Shown here in pieces: positions 55,596-64,000 of a DNA stretch of 64,000 nt. Both the position numbers and the translations under genes were made by a program. The stretch is from Nocardia vulneris. GTDB lineage: Bacteria; Actinomycetota; Actinomycetes; Mycobacteriales; Mycobacteriaceae. How positions within the stretch are numbered: the first letter of the stretch is position 1; the number at the start of each line of letters is the position of its first letter. The notes under the pieces are model-generated. The model was given only the letters and a program-made list of their open reading frames with translations. It ran no database searches and was not told the origin of the DNA. The stretch lies in the NCBI RefSeq assembly GCF_001613425.1, contig NZ_BDCI01000047.1, forward strand, positions 62,001 through 126,000, given 5' to 3'.

Positions 55596-55808
55596 GGGCG
55601 CCGCGCGTACCGCTGCGAGGTCGGCGCTGCCGGTCCGGGCGAATCAGGTATGCGACGCACCCTATTCTCCTATCACGTCGGTCGGACTCGGGTCATATCC
55701 GCGATAGCGACGAGTGTGCCCATCGTCTCATTCGCGCGGTGCCAAACGTAGCCTGCCGGAACCATTGATTTGCGAGTTGTTAACTCTACGTCGGTATCGT
55801 CCGCGCAT

Positions 55809-56969
55809 ATGAGTCGTCGACAGGCGTGCACGTGGCTGTTGCTCACCGCGGTAACCGTCGGCGCTGCTTGGCTTTTGGGCAAGGTCGGCTTTCCCGCACC
55901 GCAGATGATCCTCGCGTTGCTGGTCGGCGCGGTGCTGGCGCTGGCAGGCAGACTGCCCGCGCCACTGCCCGCGAATGTGTCGCTCGGCACGCAGGCGATG
56001 CTCGGCGTGTTGATGGGCAGCTATCTACAGGTGAAGCTGCTCGCCCGGATCGGCTGGGCGATCGTGCCGGTCACCGCGGTCGCCGCGGGGAGTCTGGTCG
56101 CCAGCTGTGCCGCGGCCTATGTCTTCGCCCGGGTGACCAAGGTCGACCTCGCCACCTCGACGCTGGGCATGATCGCGGGCGGTTCCGCGGCCGTGGTGGC
56201 CGCGGCCGACGAAGCGGGCGCGGATTCCCGGATCGTCGCCTTCATGCAGTACCTGCGGGTCGGGATCGTCGTGCTGACCGCGCCGCTGGTCGCCACGGTG
56301 ATCCGGGACGGGGATCGCACCGCCGACGGCCCGCACGTCGACGGGCACGCGGCGGTCGACGCGGCCCTGCCGGGCTGGGTGATGGTCGGGCGCGGCGATC
56401 AGGTGGCCGGACTATCGATCGCGATCGTGCTGGCCATCGCCGGCATCTGGCTCGGTCGTCGATTGCGCCTGCCCAACGCCCCGCTGATCGGTCCGATGCT
56501 GATCACGGCGGTGCTCACCACCACGGGTGTGACGCACGGTTTCGCGCCGACCAACCTGTTCCGGGATGTGCTGTTCGTGCTCATCGGTTTCGAGGTCGGC
56601 GCGCGCTTCACCAAACCGGTGGTGCGACAGATGTTCCGGATGATCCCGGCGATGGTGGCGGCCATCGTCGCGTTGTGCGCGACCGTCGGCGGGGTCGCCG
56701 CGGTGGTCTCGGTCCTGGCCGGCCTGGAGTATTCCGACGTCTACCTGGCCACCACACCGGGTGGCATCAATGCCGTGCTCGGCATCGCGGAGTCACTGAA
56801 CAGCGACCTCACGCTCATCGCCGGCGCGCAGAGCCTGCGCCTGTTCGCGATGGTGCTGGCACTGCCGCTGGTCCTGCGGCTGCTGCGGGACCGGGAGCCG
56901 CGCGCCGAGCCGAACGCCGAACGCCCGGTCGCCGCCGAGCCGCAGGCAACGGTGCCCGAGCAGCGCTGA
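55809..56969 (+). CDS. AbrB-family membrane transporter
   Basis: The 386-residue protein has two homologous halves, each with about five helices and the glycine-rich motifs LGTQAMLGVLMGSYLQ and TLGMIAGGSAAVVAAADEAG in the first, and LIGPMLITAVLTTTGV and YLATTPGGINAVLGIAESLN in the second. This is the AbrB (PF05145, formerly ammonia monooxygenase) family, a putative transporter. The substrate is unknown. ATG 55809 is preferred to an upstream start that adds polar residues. Confidence 0.85.
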   Translation: MSRRQACTWLLLTAVTVGAAWLLGKVGFPAPQMILALLVGAVLALAGRLPAPLPANVSLGTQAMLGVLMGSYLQVKLLARIGWAIVPVTAVAAGSLVASCAAAYVFARVTKVDLATSTLGMIAGGSAAVVAAADEAGADSRIVAFMQYLRVGIVVLTAPLVATVIRDGDRTADGPHVDGHAAVDAALPGWVMVGRGDQVAGLSIAIVLAIAGIWLGRRLRLPNAPLIGPMLITAVLTTTGVTHGFAPTNLFRDVLFVLIGFEVGARFTKPVVRQMFRMIPAMVAAIVALCATVGGVAAVVSVLAGLEYSDVYLATTPGGINAVLGIAESLNSDLTLIAGAQSLRLFAMVLALPLVLRLLRDREPRAEPNAERPVAAEPQATVPEQR

Positions 56970-56979
56970 ACGCCAGGCT

Positions 56980-58008
56980 TCAGCTGACCTTCGTGGCACG
57001 CCGGATCGCCGCGGCCAGATCCTCCAGCAGCGGTGCGGCGCCCGCGTGCGAGAACCGGAACACCGGTTGCCAGTCGGCGACCTGACCCGCGCGCACCGCG
57101 GGCAGGCTGCGCCACACCGGATTCGCGTTCAGCGCGTCCAGTGACAGCGCGGCCGCGCGGCGATCGAGCAGGATCAGGTCGGCGGGGTATTTGTCGGTGC
57201 GTTCCCAGCTCAGCTCCTCGAAGAAGCCGTCACTCGCGACGTTGTCGGGCACCACCATGTCCACGCCGAGTTCCGCGAAGTAGCTCAGGTCGGCCGAGAC
57301 CCGCGGGTCGGACACGTAGAAGATGCCGGGCGCGGCCGAGGCCGCCAGCACGCGCAAACCCGGGCGCTGGGCCAGCGCGTCGCGGACGGCCTGTACGGCG
57401 GCGTCGAAACGAGCCTTGGCCTGCGCCGGCCGGGGTGCGTTCAGATCCGCGCCCAGCGCCGTGGCCAGCTCGCCGTAGCGGGTGATGAGCTGCGGCAACG
57501 TTTTCCGGGCGATCCGCACCGCGATGACGTTCGGGTTGATCGCCAGGATCTTGTCCTTGCTCGAATCCGGGACATACCAGAGCCGATCCGGCACGTACTC
57601 GTCGGTGATCAGCAGGTCGGGTTCGAGGCTCGCGTATTTCTCCAGATTGAAATCGCCCCAGTTGGTGCCGAGGACGGTCACCTTCTGCACATCCAGGTCG
57701 CCTGCCAGCGCGGAGGCCTGCCCGGTGGGCGTCACCGCTTCACCGAATACGCCGACGACACGATCCTGCAGGCCGTAATCGGCGAGCAGCCCGGCGGAAC
57801 CACCGAAGGCGACGATCCGGCTCGGGATCCCGTCGGTGCGGACCGTACTGCCGCGATCGTCGGTGAAGCTCCAGCTGCCGCCTGCCGCGGCCGGATCGTC
57901 CCCGGGCGAGCGGCCGGTGCACGCTGTGACGACGGCACCGAGACCGGCTGCACAAGCGGTGGCGAGCAGACGGCGGCGGGATAGCTGGATCGTGTCCATG
58001 ACGGCCAT
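56980..58008 (-). CDS. Tat-exported iron-siderophore binding lipoprotein
   Basis: The 342-residue protein starts MDTIQLSRRRLLATACAAGL (a twin-arginine signal) with lipobox VTAC, followed by a FecB/BtuF-type helical-backbone binding fold (SRIVAFGGSAGLLADYGLQD, then EPDLLITDEYVPDRLWY and LGVDMVVPD). It delivers ferric siderophore to an ABC importer. An IdeR box lies 14 bases upstream of the ATG. ATG 57999 is an alternative start. It has no permease partner of its own here; the operon at 59.6-64 kb could serve it. Confidence 0.9.
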   Translation of the reverse strand: MAVMDTIQLSRRRLLATACAAGLGAVVTACTGRSPGDDPAAAGGSWSFTDDRGSTVRTDGIPSRIVAFGGSAGLLADYGLQDRVVGVFGEAVTPTGQASALAGDLDVQKVTVLGTNWGDFNLEKYASLEPDLLITDEYVPDRLWYVPDSSKDKILAINPNVIAVRIARKTLPQLITRYGELATALGADLNAPRPAQAKARFDAAVQAVRDALAQRPGLRVLAASAAPGIFYVSDPRVSADLSYFAELGVDMVVPDNVASDGFFEELSWERTDKYPADLILLDRRAAALSLDALNANPVWRSLPAVRAGQVADWQPVFRFSHAGAAPLLEDLAAAIRRATKVS

Positions 58009-58021
58009 TAGAACATATCAG

Positions 58022-58040
58022 TTAGGCAAGCCTTACCTGG
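58022..58040. promoter_or_regulatory. IdeR iron box
   Basis: TTAGGCAAGCCTTACCTGG resembles the IdeR consensus TTAGGTTAGGCTAACCTAA. It lies next to the start of the binding lipoprotein and 88 bases upstream of the GH5 gene on the other strand, so both could be iron-controlled. Confidence 0.8.
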
Positions 58041-58127
58041 ATCGAGCCGTCGTGCGGCCGATTCCCCAGCGCGCAACTGGGGAAAGCACCGTTAGGGTCA
58101 GTCGAACTGGACATGTGACCATCAGGC

Positions 58128-59645
58128 ATGCGCACAGCGATGAAGCGGACACTGGCCGGGGCACGAGCGCGCGGCCGACGATGGGTGGCCGGTGCCGCCG
58201 TCGCGATGATCGGATGTTCGACGGTGGTCGGCTTGCCCGCGCAAGCCGCGCCGACCCCGGCGGCACCGGCGCTCAGCCGGATTCAAGCCCAGGGTGCATT
58301 TCTCGTCGACGCTCAGGGCCGAAAAGTGTTGCTGCACGGCGTCAACAACGTCGACAAGGACGCGCCGTACGTCGAGCCGGGCGACGGTTTCACCGTGACC
58401 GACGAAGACGCCGCCCTGCTCGCCCGCCACGGGTTCAACACGGTGCGGCTCGGCGTGAACTTCGCCGGGCTGATGCCCACCCGCGGCGTGGTCGACACCG
58501 CCTATCTCGACCGGGTGGTGAAGGTGGTTGATATTCTTGCGGCACAAGGCATTTACACCTTGCTCGACAATCACCAGGACGGACTGTCGAAGATCTGGGG
58601 CGGCAACGGTTTCCCGGAGTGGTCGCTGCGCGCCCGCCCGGGCAAGCTGGAACCGAATCCCGGCTTCCCGCTGTACTACCTGATGCCGAGCATGAACCGC
58701 GGCTGGGACGAGGTGTGGGACAACAGCAACGGTGTGCTGGACCAGCTCGGCACGGCGCTCGCCGCGTTGGCGGAGAAGGTCAAGGGCCGCAACGGCGTCC
58801 TGGGCCTCGAATTGCTGAACGAACCGTGGCCCGGCTCGGCCTTCCTGAGTTGCTTCCCGGACGGCTGCCCTCGCTTCGACACCAAATACCAAGCGGCGAT
58901 GCAGAAGCTGACCGACGCGGTACGCGCACGCAACGCCGACCTACCTATTTTCTGGGAACCGAATGTGACCTGGAACGAGACGATGCCCTCGCATCTGGGC
59001 AAGAATCCGCCGATCACATCGCCCGATATCGTGTTCGCACCACACGATTACTGCATACCGAGCCAGCTGGCGATCTATCTCGGGCTGCCCGAAGAGCTGC
59101 GCGGGGTGTGCCCGGTGCAGCAGGACAAGACCTGGGGCAATATCGACTCCTTCGCCCGGCGCACCGGAATCCCCACGCTGGTCACCGAATTCGGCGACGG
59201 GGATGCGACGGTGCTGCGCAACACGCTCACCCGGGCCGACGAGCGATTCATCGGCTGGCACTACTGGCACTACGCCTCCCGCTTCGGGCAGGGCGGGCCG
59301 AAACCCGACCCGTTCCTCGGCGAGATCGGACGCGATCTGGTGCGCACCTATCCCCGCGCGACTGCGGGCACTCCGCAACGCCCGCAGTTCGACCCTGCCA
59401 CCGGGGATTTCGCCTACCGGTACACGCCGCAGGCACTGTCCGCGCCCACCGAGATCTACGTCTCCGACCTGCACTATCCGGAGGGCTACGAGGTCCGCGT
59501 CGAAGGTGGGAAGGTTACCTCGGCGGCCGGCGCCCGGGTCGTTACCGTCGAAGCGACCGGCACGGCCACGGTCACGGTGCAGATCCATCGACCGGGATCG
59601 AAGGGGGCCACCGCACCGGCCGGACCGATCAGCGGCACGCGCTGA
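58128..59645 (+). CDS. Endoglycoceramidase-like GH5 enzyme, secreted
   Basis: The 505-residue protein has a signal peptide (to about residue 41, GLPAQAAP). The GH5 catalytic barrel contains LLHGVNNVDKDAPYVEPGDG, the acid/base Glu232 in LELLNEPWPGSAF and the nucleophile Glu354 in LVTEFGDGDA. A beta-sandwich C-terminal domain begins at about 400. Length and motif positions fit endoglycoceramidase of Rhodococcus (about 490 residues), which releases intact glycans from glycosphingolipids. The exact lipid is inferred. It sits between two siderophore loci and shares an intergenic region with an IdeR box. Confidence 0.87.
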   Translation: MRTAMKRTLAGARARGRRWVAGAAVAMIGCSTVVGLPAQAAPTPAAPALSRIQAQGAFLVDAQGRKVLLHGVNNVDKDAPYVEPGDGFTVTDEDAALLARHGFNTVRLGVNFAGLMPTRGVVDTAYLDRVVKVVDILAAQGIYTLLDNHQDGLSKIWGGNGFPEWSLRARPGKLEPNPGFPLYYLMPSMNRGWDEVWDNSNGVLDQLGTALAALAEKVKGRNGVLGLELLNEPWPGSAFLSCFPDGCPRFDTKYQAAMQKLTDAVRARNADLPIFWEPNVTWNETMPSHLGKNPPITSPDIVFAPHDYCIPSQLAIYLGLPEELRGVCPVQQDKTWGNIDSFARRTGIPTLVTEFGDGDATVLRNTLTRADERFIGWHYWHYASRFGQGGPKPDPFLGEIGRDLVRTYPRATAGTPQRPQFDPATGDFAYRYTPQALSAPTEIYVSDLHYPEGYEVRVEGGKVTSAAGARVVTVEATGTATVTVQIHRPGSKGATAPAGPISGTR

Positions 59646-59659
59646 CCGGTCCCGGCCGG

Positions 59660-60496
59660 TCACTCCTCCCGGTCGAAGTCGGCGACACCGCGTTTCCAAT
59701 ATCCCGCGATCAGGAAATCTTTCGGACCGACGCCGAGTTCGGTGCGCACCCAGCGGCGGATCGGGCGCAGACAGCCTGCCTCCGCCGCCATCCACACGTA
59801 GATGCGTTGTCCGGCAGGCGCTTCCACGGTGCGGACCGCCTGCTCCAGTGCGTCGCTCTGCCCGGGTGCGGCCGCACCGCGAGGCACCCACCGCACCCGC
59901 ATCCCGGGCGGAGCCGTCAGCGGGATCTCCTCGTCGGCCCCGCCCACTTCGATGAACGCCCAGCCGGACGCGTCGTCCGGCAGCCATTCGAGCCAGCGAG
60001 CGATGGCGGGCAACGCGGTGATGTCTCCGGCGAACAGGTACCGGTCGTAGTTCGCCGGCACCACCACGCCGCCCGGCGGGCCTGCGAGATGGATGCGCGT
60101 GCCCGGCCGCACCGTTTCCGCCCAGGCCGAGGCGAGTCCGCCGGGATGGATCGCGAAATCGATGTCCAGCTCACCGTTCTCGGCGTCGTAGCGGCGCACC
60201 GTGTACTCCCGCGATACCGGTCGCGGATTGCCCCACTCCAGGGACAGCCCGTCCCGGCGCGGCAGGTGCAACTCCCCCGCCGCGTCCGGAAAGATCAGGC
60301 GCACATGCTCATCCGGCACATAGCTGTGGAACCCGGCCAGCTCCGGGCCGCCGAAGGTGATCCGGAGCAGGCCGGAACCGACCGGCGCACGGCGCAGTAC
60401 CTCGATCTCGCGCAAGCCGATCGGATAGCCCACCTTCGCGCCGTGCGATCCGGCCAGTACCTCCGCGATACGTTCGGCGTAGGCGGCCCGATCCAT
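59660..60496 (-). CDS. Siderophore-interacting protein (ferric-siderophore reductase)
   Basis: The 278-residue FAD-binding protein of the ViuB/SIP family has YTVRRYDAENGELDIDFAIH (flavin region), FAGDITALPAIARWLEWL and the C-terminal GYWKRGVADF. It reduces ferric siderophore in the cytoplasm to free iron. It is the last gene of the iron-uptake operon, 37 bases after the binding lipoprotein. Confidence 0.93.
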   Translation of the reverse strand: MDRAAYAERIAEVLAGSHGAKVGYPIGLREIEVLRRAPVGSGLLRITFGGPELAGFHSYVPDEHVRLIFPDAAGELHLPRRDGLSLEWGNPRPVSREYTVRRYDAENGELDIDFAIHPGGLASAWAETVRPGTRIHLAGPPGGVVVPANYDRYLFAGDITALPAIARWLEWLPDDASGWAFIEVGGADEEIPLTAPPGMRVRWVPRGAAAPGQSDALEQAVRTVEAPAGQRIYVWMAAEAGCLRPIRRWVRTELGVGPKDFLIAGYWKRGVADFDREE

Positions 60497-60533
60497 CAGT
60501 CGTCCTCCTTGCCGGACAACGGTCCCGCGCAGC

Positions 60534-61529
60534 TCACTTGAAGCGCGCCTCGAGCAGATCGAGGGTGTTCATCGCGTTGCGGTAGTCCGGGCGCTGGCTG
60601 GTCGGCGGCAGCTCGTAGACCTGGCCCGACTGGAAGGCAGGCAGCTTGGCCATCAGCGGATCCTGCTTCAACTGTTCGACCGTGCGGCCGCCGTCGAGCT
60701 GCACCACGATCACCGCGGGCGCGTCGACCACCGTGGTCAGCAGTTCCTGGCTGAACGCCACCCAGTCCGCCGCCGCGGCCCGGGTCGGGTTGCCCGCCTT
60801 GGCCTCTACCTGGTTGTCGATGGTGAATCCGACGTCGGTGAGCAGCGTGGCCAGCGGCGTGCCGGGGGCGATCACCGACGGCTTCAGATCCTTGCGCGAC
60901 TGGAAGACGGCGACCGCGCCCTGCGGCGGCTTGATCGCGGACCTGACCTTCGCGACCCGGTCCCGGTACGCGGTGATCAGCGCGTCCACCTTGTCGGCCC
61001 GGCCGATGGTTTCGGCCACCACCTTCAACTGGTCCTGCCAGTTGTTGAGGGTGGTCGGCACCAGCACGGTCGGGGCGATCGCGGAGAGCTGGTCGTAGGC
61101 CTGCAACGACTGCTGGCCCGGATATCCCTGGCCGCCGCCGATGATCAGATCCGGCTGCTGGGCCGCGATGAACTCCAGGTTGATGTCGTCGCCGGACGGA
61201 AGGAGCGCGGTCCCTTGCTTTTTGGCGTCCGCGTCCCAGGCGGCCGGGAACTCGCCCGGCTGCAGCGTGACGCCGAGGACCCGCGGATCGGCGGCCTTGA
61301 CGTTGGCGCCGAGGTCGAACAGGTAACCGGCGAGCGCGCCGTTGACGACGGCGATGCGCTGCGGTTCGGCCGGCACCGTCACCGCGCCGCGCTCGGTCTG
61401 CACCTGCCGGGTGGCGGACTTGTCCGCGTCGTCCGAGCCGGAACTACTACAACCGGCCACCGCGACCAGCGCGAGGATCAGTAGGGCGACGGCGGCGCGC
61501 AGGCGCGCCGTCATTCGGGACAGCGTCAT
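60534..61529 (-). CDS. Ferric-siderophore binding lipoprotein
   Basis: The 331-residue protein has a Sec lipoprotein signal (LLILALVAVAGCSSS) and the periplasmic-binding fold with VPAEPQRIAVVNGALAGYLF and QQPDLIIGGGQGYPGQQSLQ. It delivers siderophore to the FecCD permeases encoded upstream in the same operon (ATPase gene 57 bases before). Confidence 0.93.
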   Translation of the reverse strand: MTLSRMTARLRAAVALLILALVAVAGCSSSGSDDADKSATRQVQTERGAVTVPAEPQRIAVVNGALAGYLFDLGANVKAADPRVLGVTLQPGEFPAAWDADAKKQGTALLPSGDDINLEFIAAQQPDLIIGGGQGYPGQQSLQAYDQLSAIAPTVLVPTTLNNWQDQLKVVAETIGRADKVDALITAYRDRVAKVRSAIKPPQGAVAVFQSRKDLKPSVIAPGTPLATLLTDVGFTIDNQVEAKAGNPTRAAAADWVAFSQELLTTVVDAPAVIVVQLDGGRTVEQLKQDPLMAKLPAFQSGQVYELPPTSQRPDYRNAMNTLDLLEARFK

Positions 61530-61586
61530 GAATCGGTGTTCCTTCTTCTCTCGGTGGTGGGCAAGCTCGTAGAGGTCTCAGCCGTC

Positions 61587-62435
61587 TCAGCCGACGCGGG
61601 CGGCATTCTCGGCCAGCGGGATAACCAGTGGCGCACCGGTTTCCGGGTCGTCGATGATCCGGCACCCGAGATCGAAGACCTCGCGCACCAATTCGGCGGT
61701 GACGATCTGCTTCGGCGGGCCCGCGGCGACCACCCGGCCGTCCTTCATCGCGATGAGGTGGCCCGCGTAGCGGAAGGCGTGGTTCAGGTCGTGCAGGACG
61801 GCGACCACGGTGCGGCCGGAGTCGCGGTGCAGCGTCCGGCACAGGTCGAGCACATGGATCTGATGCGCGATATCGAGGTAGGTGGTCGGTTCGTCGAGCA
61901 GGATCACCGGGGTGTCCTGCGCGAGCACCATGGCGATCCACACGCGCTGGCGCTGCCCGCCGGACAGCTCGTCGACCGGGCGCGCCGACAGTTCGGTGAC
62001 GCCGGTCGCGGCCATGGCCGCCGCCACCGCGTCCGCGTCGGCCTGTGACCACTGGCGTAGCAGCGACTGATGCGGGTACCGGCCGCGCGCGACCAGGTCG
62101 GCCACCCGGATGCCGTCCGGCGCAATGGAAGTCTGTGGCAGCAGACCGATCCGGCGGGCCACCTCCTTCGCCGGATAGGTGGCGATGGACTTGCCGTCCA
62201 GCAGCACCGCGCCGGATTCCGGGGCGAGCAGGCGAGCCAGGGCGCGCAGCAGCGTGGACTTGCCGCACGCGTTCGGGCCGATCACCACGGTGAACTCGCC
62301 GTCCGGCACGTCGACCGACAGCTGGTCGCTGATCGTGCGCCCGCGATAGCCCAGGCGTACCCGATCGGCCCGCAGCGCAGCCTGTTTCGCGGTGCCGACG
62401 CCCGATTCGGGCGGGGCACCGTTGTTTTCGCTCAT
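61587..62435 (-). CDS. Siderophore ABC transporter ATPase (FepC type)
   Basis: The 282-residue ATPase has Walker A GPNACGKSTLL, Q-loop LLPQTS, signature LSGGQRQRVWIAMVLAQ, Walker B VILLDEPTTYLDIAHQ and the H-loop His in VLHDLNH. It energises the two permeases upstream in the operon. The ATG at 62435 is preceded by GAGGAAG. Confidence 0.95.
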   Translation of the reverse strand: MSENNGAPPESGVGTAKQAALRADRVRLGYRGRTISDQLSVDVPDGEFTVVIGPNACGKSTLLRALARLLAPESGAVLLDGKSIATYPAKEVARRIGLLPQTSIAPDGIRVADLVARGRYPHQSLLRQWSQADADAVAAAMAATGVTELSARPVDELSGGQRQRVWIAMVLAQDTPVILLDEPTTYLDIAHQIHVLDLCRTLHRDSGRTVVAVLHDLNHAFRYAGHLIAMKDGRVVAAGPPKQIVTAELVREVFDLGCRIIDDPETGAPLVIPLAENAARVG

Positions 62436-62464
62436 CTTCGCTTCCTCAGTTCCTGCACCCGGCA

Positions 62465-63517
62465 CTACGTCCGCCGTGCCTCGGTCACCAGCAGGTACGC
62501 CAGATACAGGCCGCCGATCGAGACGGTGACCACGCCGACGGGCAGCTGCGTCGGCGCGAACGCGCGCTGCGCGACCCAGTCCCCGGCGATCAGCAGCAGC
62601 GCGCCCATCGCCGCGGCCGGCGCGAGGGCGGTCGACGGGCTGCGGGCGAGCCTGCGGCCCAATTGCGGTGCGGCGAGGGCGACGAACGCGATCGGCCCCG
62701 CGACGGCGGTGGCGACCGCGGTCAGCGCGACGCTCAACACGATCAGCAGCAGCCGCGTCCGCCCGACCCGGACGCCGAACGAACTCGCCAGATCGTCACC
62801 CAGTTCCAGGACATGCAGCCGCGGCGCGGCCGGAATCACGAGCAGCGCGAGCACTCCCAGCAGGATGAGCGCGGGACCCACCTGCGGCCAGGACAATCCG
62901 TTCAGCGAGCCCGCGCCCCAGGCGGCGGCCGACATCGCGGAATTCAGATCGGCGCGCAGGATGAGCCAGGTGTTCACCGAGGCCAGCATCGCGCTGACGC
63001 CGATACCGATGATGATCAACCGGAAGCCGGTGACGTTGTTGCGGAACGCGAGCAGCTGAATGACCAGGGCCGCCGCGAGACCACCGATCAGCGCGCCGAG
63101 GGCGGTCTGGAAGTGCCCGCCTACACCGGCGAGCAGTACGAGCAGCGCGCCGGTGTAGGCGCCGGTGTTGAAACCGACGATATCCGGGCTGCCCAGCGGG
63201 TTGCGGGTGACCGACTGCAGGATCGCGCCGCTGAGACCCAGCGCCGCACCCAGCGCCAGCGCCAGGACCACGCGGGGAAAACGCCACTGCCACACCACGA
63301 GCCGATCGAATCGGTTGTCGCCGACCAGCAGCGCCCGCAGCACCCGGTCCGGCGGGATCACGTAATCGCCGGTGCCGAGGGCGAGTACGGCCACGGCGCA
63401 CGCGGCGACCACCAGCACCACGCAGACCACGGTGGTGCGCACGCTGATTCGCGCGCCGAAGCCGCGCGGGGCGCGCAGCACCACCATCGCGCGGCCGAAA
63501 TCGATCGGGGCGCTCAC
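62465..63517 (-). CDS. FecCD-type siderophore permease, second subunit
   Basis: 350 residues with about nine helices. It has the family motifs RFPRVVLALALGAALGLSGA, TRNPLGSPDIVGFNTGAYTG and VAGPIAFVALAAPQLGRRLA. The GTG at 63517 overlaps the stop of the first permease (GTGA). It forms the heterodimeric channel with that subunit. Confidence 0.94.
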   Translation of the reverse strand: MSAPIDFGRAMVVLRAPRGFGARISVRTTVVCVVLVVAACAVAVLALGTGDYVIPPDRVLRALLVGDNRFDRLVVWQWRFPRVVLALALGAALGLSGAILQSVTRNPLGSPDIVGFNTGAYTGALLVLLAGVGGHFQTALGALIGGLAAALVIQLLAFRNNVTGFRLIIIGIGVSAMLASVNTWLILRADLNSAMSAAAWGAGSLNGLSWPQVGPALILLGVLALLVIPAAPRLHVLELGDDLASSFGVRVGRTRLLLIVLSVALTAVATAVAGPIAFVALAAPQLGRRLARSPSTALAPAAAMGALLLIAGDWVAQRAFAPTQLPVGVVTVSIGGLYLAYLLVTEARRT

Positions 63518-64000
63518 GCGGCACTCACCCGGTCGCGCCGGGCCAGCCAGATCAGCACCGGCGCACCGAGGAACGCGGTCACCAGACCGGCGGGCACCTC
63601 GTCGGGCCGAATGATGAGGCGGCCGACCACATCCGAACCGAGCACCAGGATCGGTGCGAGCAGCATCGAATAGGCGATGATCCAGCGCTGGTCGGGGCCG
63701 ACGATCCAGCGCGCCACATGCGGCACCGCCAGCCCGACGAAGGTGATCGGCCCCACCGCCGCGGTCGCCGTGCCGCACAGCAGCGTCAGCGCCACCGCGG
63801 TGAGCAGCCGGGAACGCCCGACGTGCACGCCGAGCGAACGGGCGAGGTCGTCGCCGAGCGCGAGGGCGTTGAGCGAGCGGGCCGCGACCACCGCGGCGAG
63901 CAAGCCGACGACGATGAACGGCGCCGCGCCCGCGATGACGTCGTAGCCGCGTCCGGTCAGCGAACCCGAATCCCACTGCCGCCACTCCTCGAAGGCCTTG
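63514..64000 (-). CDS. FecCD-type siderophore permease, first subunit (partial)
   Basis: The C-terminal 161 residues are inside the window and the gene runs off the right edge. The frame stays open to 64000, reading KAFEEWRQWDSGSLTGRGYD, then the family motif TAAVGPITFVGLAVPHVARW. It is the first visible gene of the five-gene iron-uptake operon. Its promoter lies outside the window, so no IdeR box could be checked. Confidence 0.92.
   Translation of the reverse strand, partial: KAFEEWRQWDSGSLTGRGYDVIAGAAPFIVVGLLAAVVAARSLNALALGDDLARSLGVHVGRSRLLTAVALTLLCGTATAAVGPITFVGLAVPHVARWIVGPDQRWIIAYSMLLAPILVLGSDVVGRLIIRPDEVPAGLVTAFLGAPVLIWLARRDRVSAA

Overview
The window is about 68-70% GC chromosomal DNA from an actinomycete of the Mycobacteriales, most likely Nocardia. 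The evidence is an Lsr2-type nucleoid protein, an MmpS/MmpL pair, a secreted cutinase-family protein, IdeR-type iron boxes, an ANTAR regulator, GTG/TTG starts and frequent ATGA gene overlaps. No gene was checked against a database; calls rest on motifs, domain order, length and neighbourhood.

Region 1-3.3 kb is decayed accessory DNA beside tRNA-Leu(GAG). It holds a frameshifted helix-turn-helix gene, a DUF4192 gene cut short, and the tail of a large serine recombinase. Region 3.4-11.7 kb carries ordinary small genes: an imine-reductase-like dehydrogenase with a divergent HxlR regulator, a Mug glycosylase, a Tat-exported PhoX-like protein, lsr2, an XRE regulator divergent from an NmrA-like reductase, and a GNAT. 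Region 11.7-24.9 kb is accessory and much rearranged. It contains a resolvase-like protein that has lost catalytic residues next to a PAS-ANTAR regulator, a deletion scar fusing an epoxide hydrolase and a TetR gene, a TetR/epimerase pair around a double operator, and a stand-alone alanyl-tRNA synthetase catalytic domain preceded by an alanine-rich leader peptide. About 1.1 kb of gene-poor, palindrome-rich DNA follows.

Region 24.9-29.8 kb is a two-gene locus: a small protein whose 3' end overlaps a 1462-residue STAND/NACHT-type ATPase with a long helical C-terminal region. The architecture resembles antiviral STAND (Avs-like) sensors, but the effector is not a recognised domain, so this is the best candidate for an undescribed defence system. 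An orphan YezG/DUF600-type immunity gene follows.

Region 30.4-41 kb holds bacterioferritin and its ferredoxin under two abutting IdeR boxes, a FAD/NAD(P) oxidoreductase divergent from a LuxR regulator across a very strong inverted repeat, an EamA-like transporter, an MmpS-MmpL operon, and small membrane or envelope proteins. Region 41-48.8 kb is a seven-gene operon for aerobic CoA-dependent 2-aminobenzoate (anthranilate) degradation: a fused monooxygenase/reductase, SDR, MarR regulator, enoyl-CoA hydratase, acyl-CoA dehydrogenase, aryl-CoA ligase and a Rid protein, with a perfect 16-bp palindrome at the promoter.

Region 49-57 kb has a cutinase-like hydrolase, CutC, a FAD monooxygenase, a TerD-domain protein, an acyltransferase-3/SGNH enzyme and an AbrB-family transporter. 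Region 57-64 kb is iron acquisition: a Tat lipoprotein binding protein behind an IdeR box, and a five-gene operon (two FecCD permeases, ATPase, binding lipoprotein, siderophore-interacting reductase) running off the right edge. A secreted endoglycoceramidase-like GH5 enzyme sits between them.
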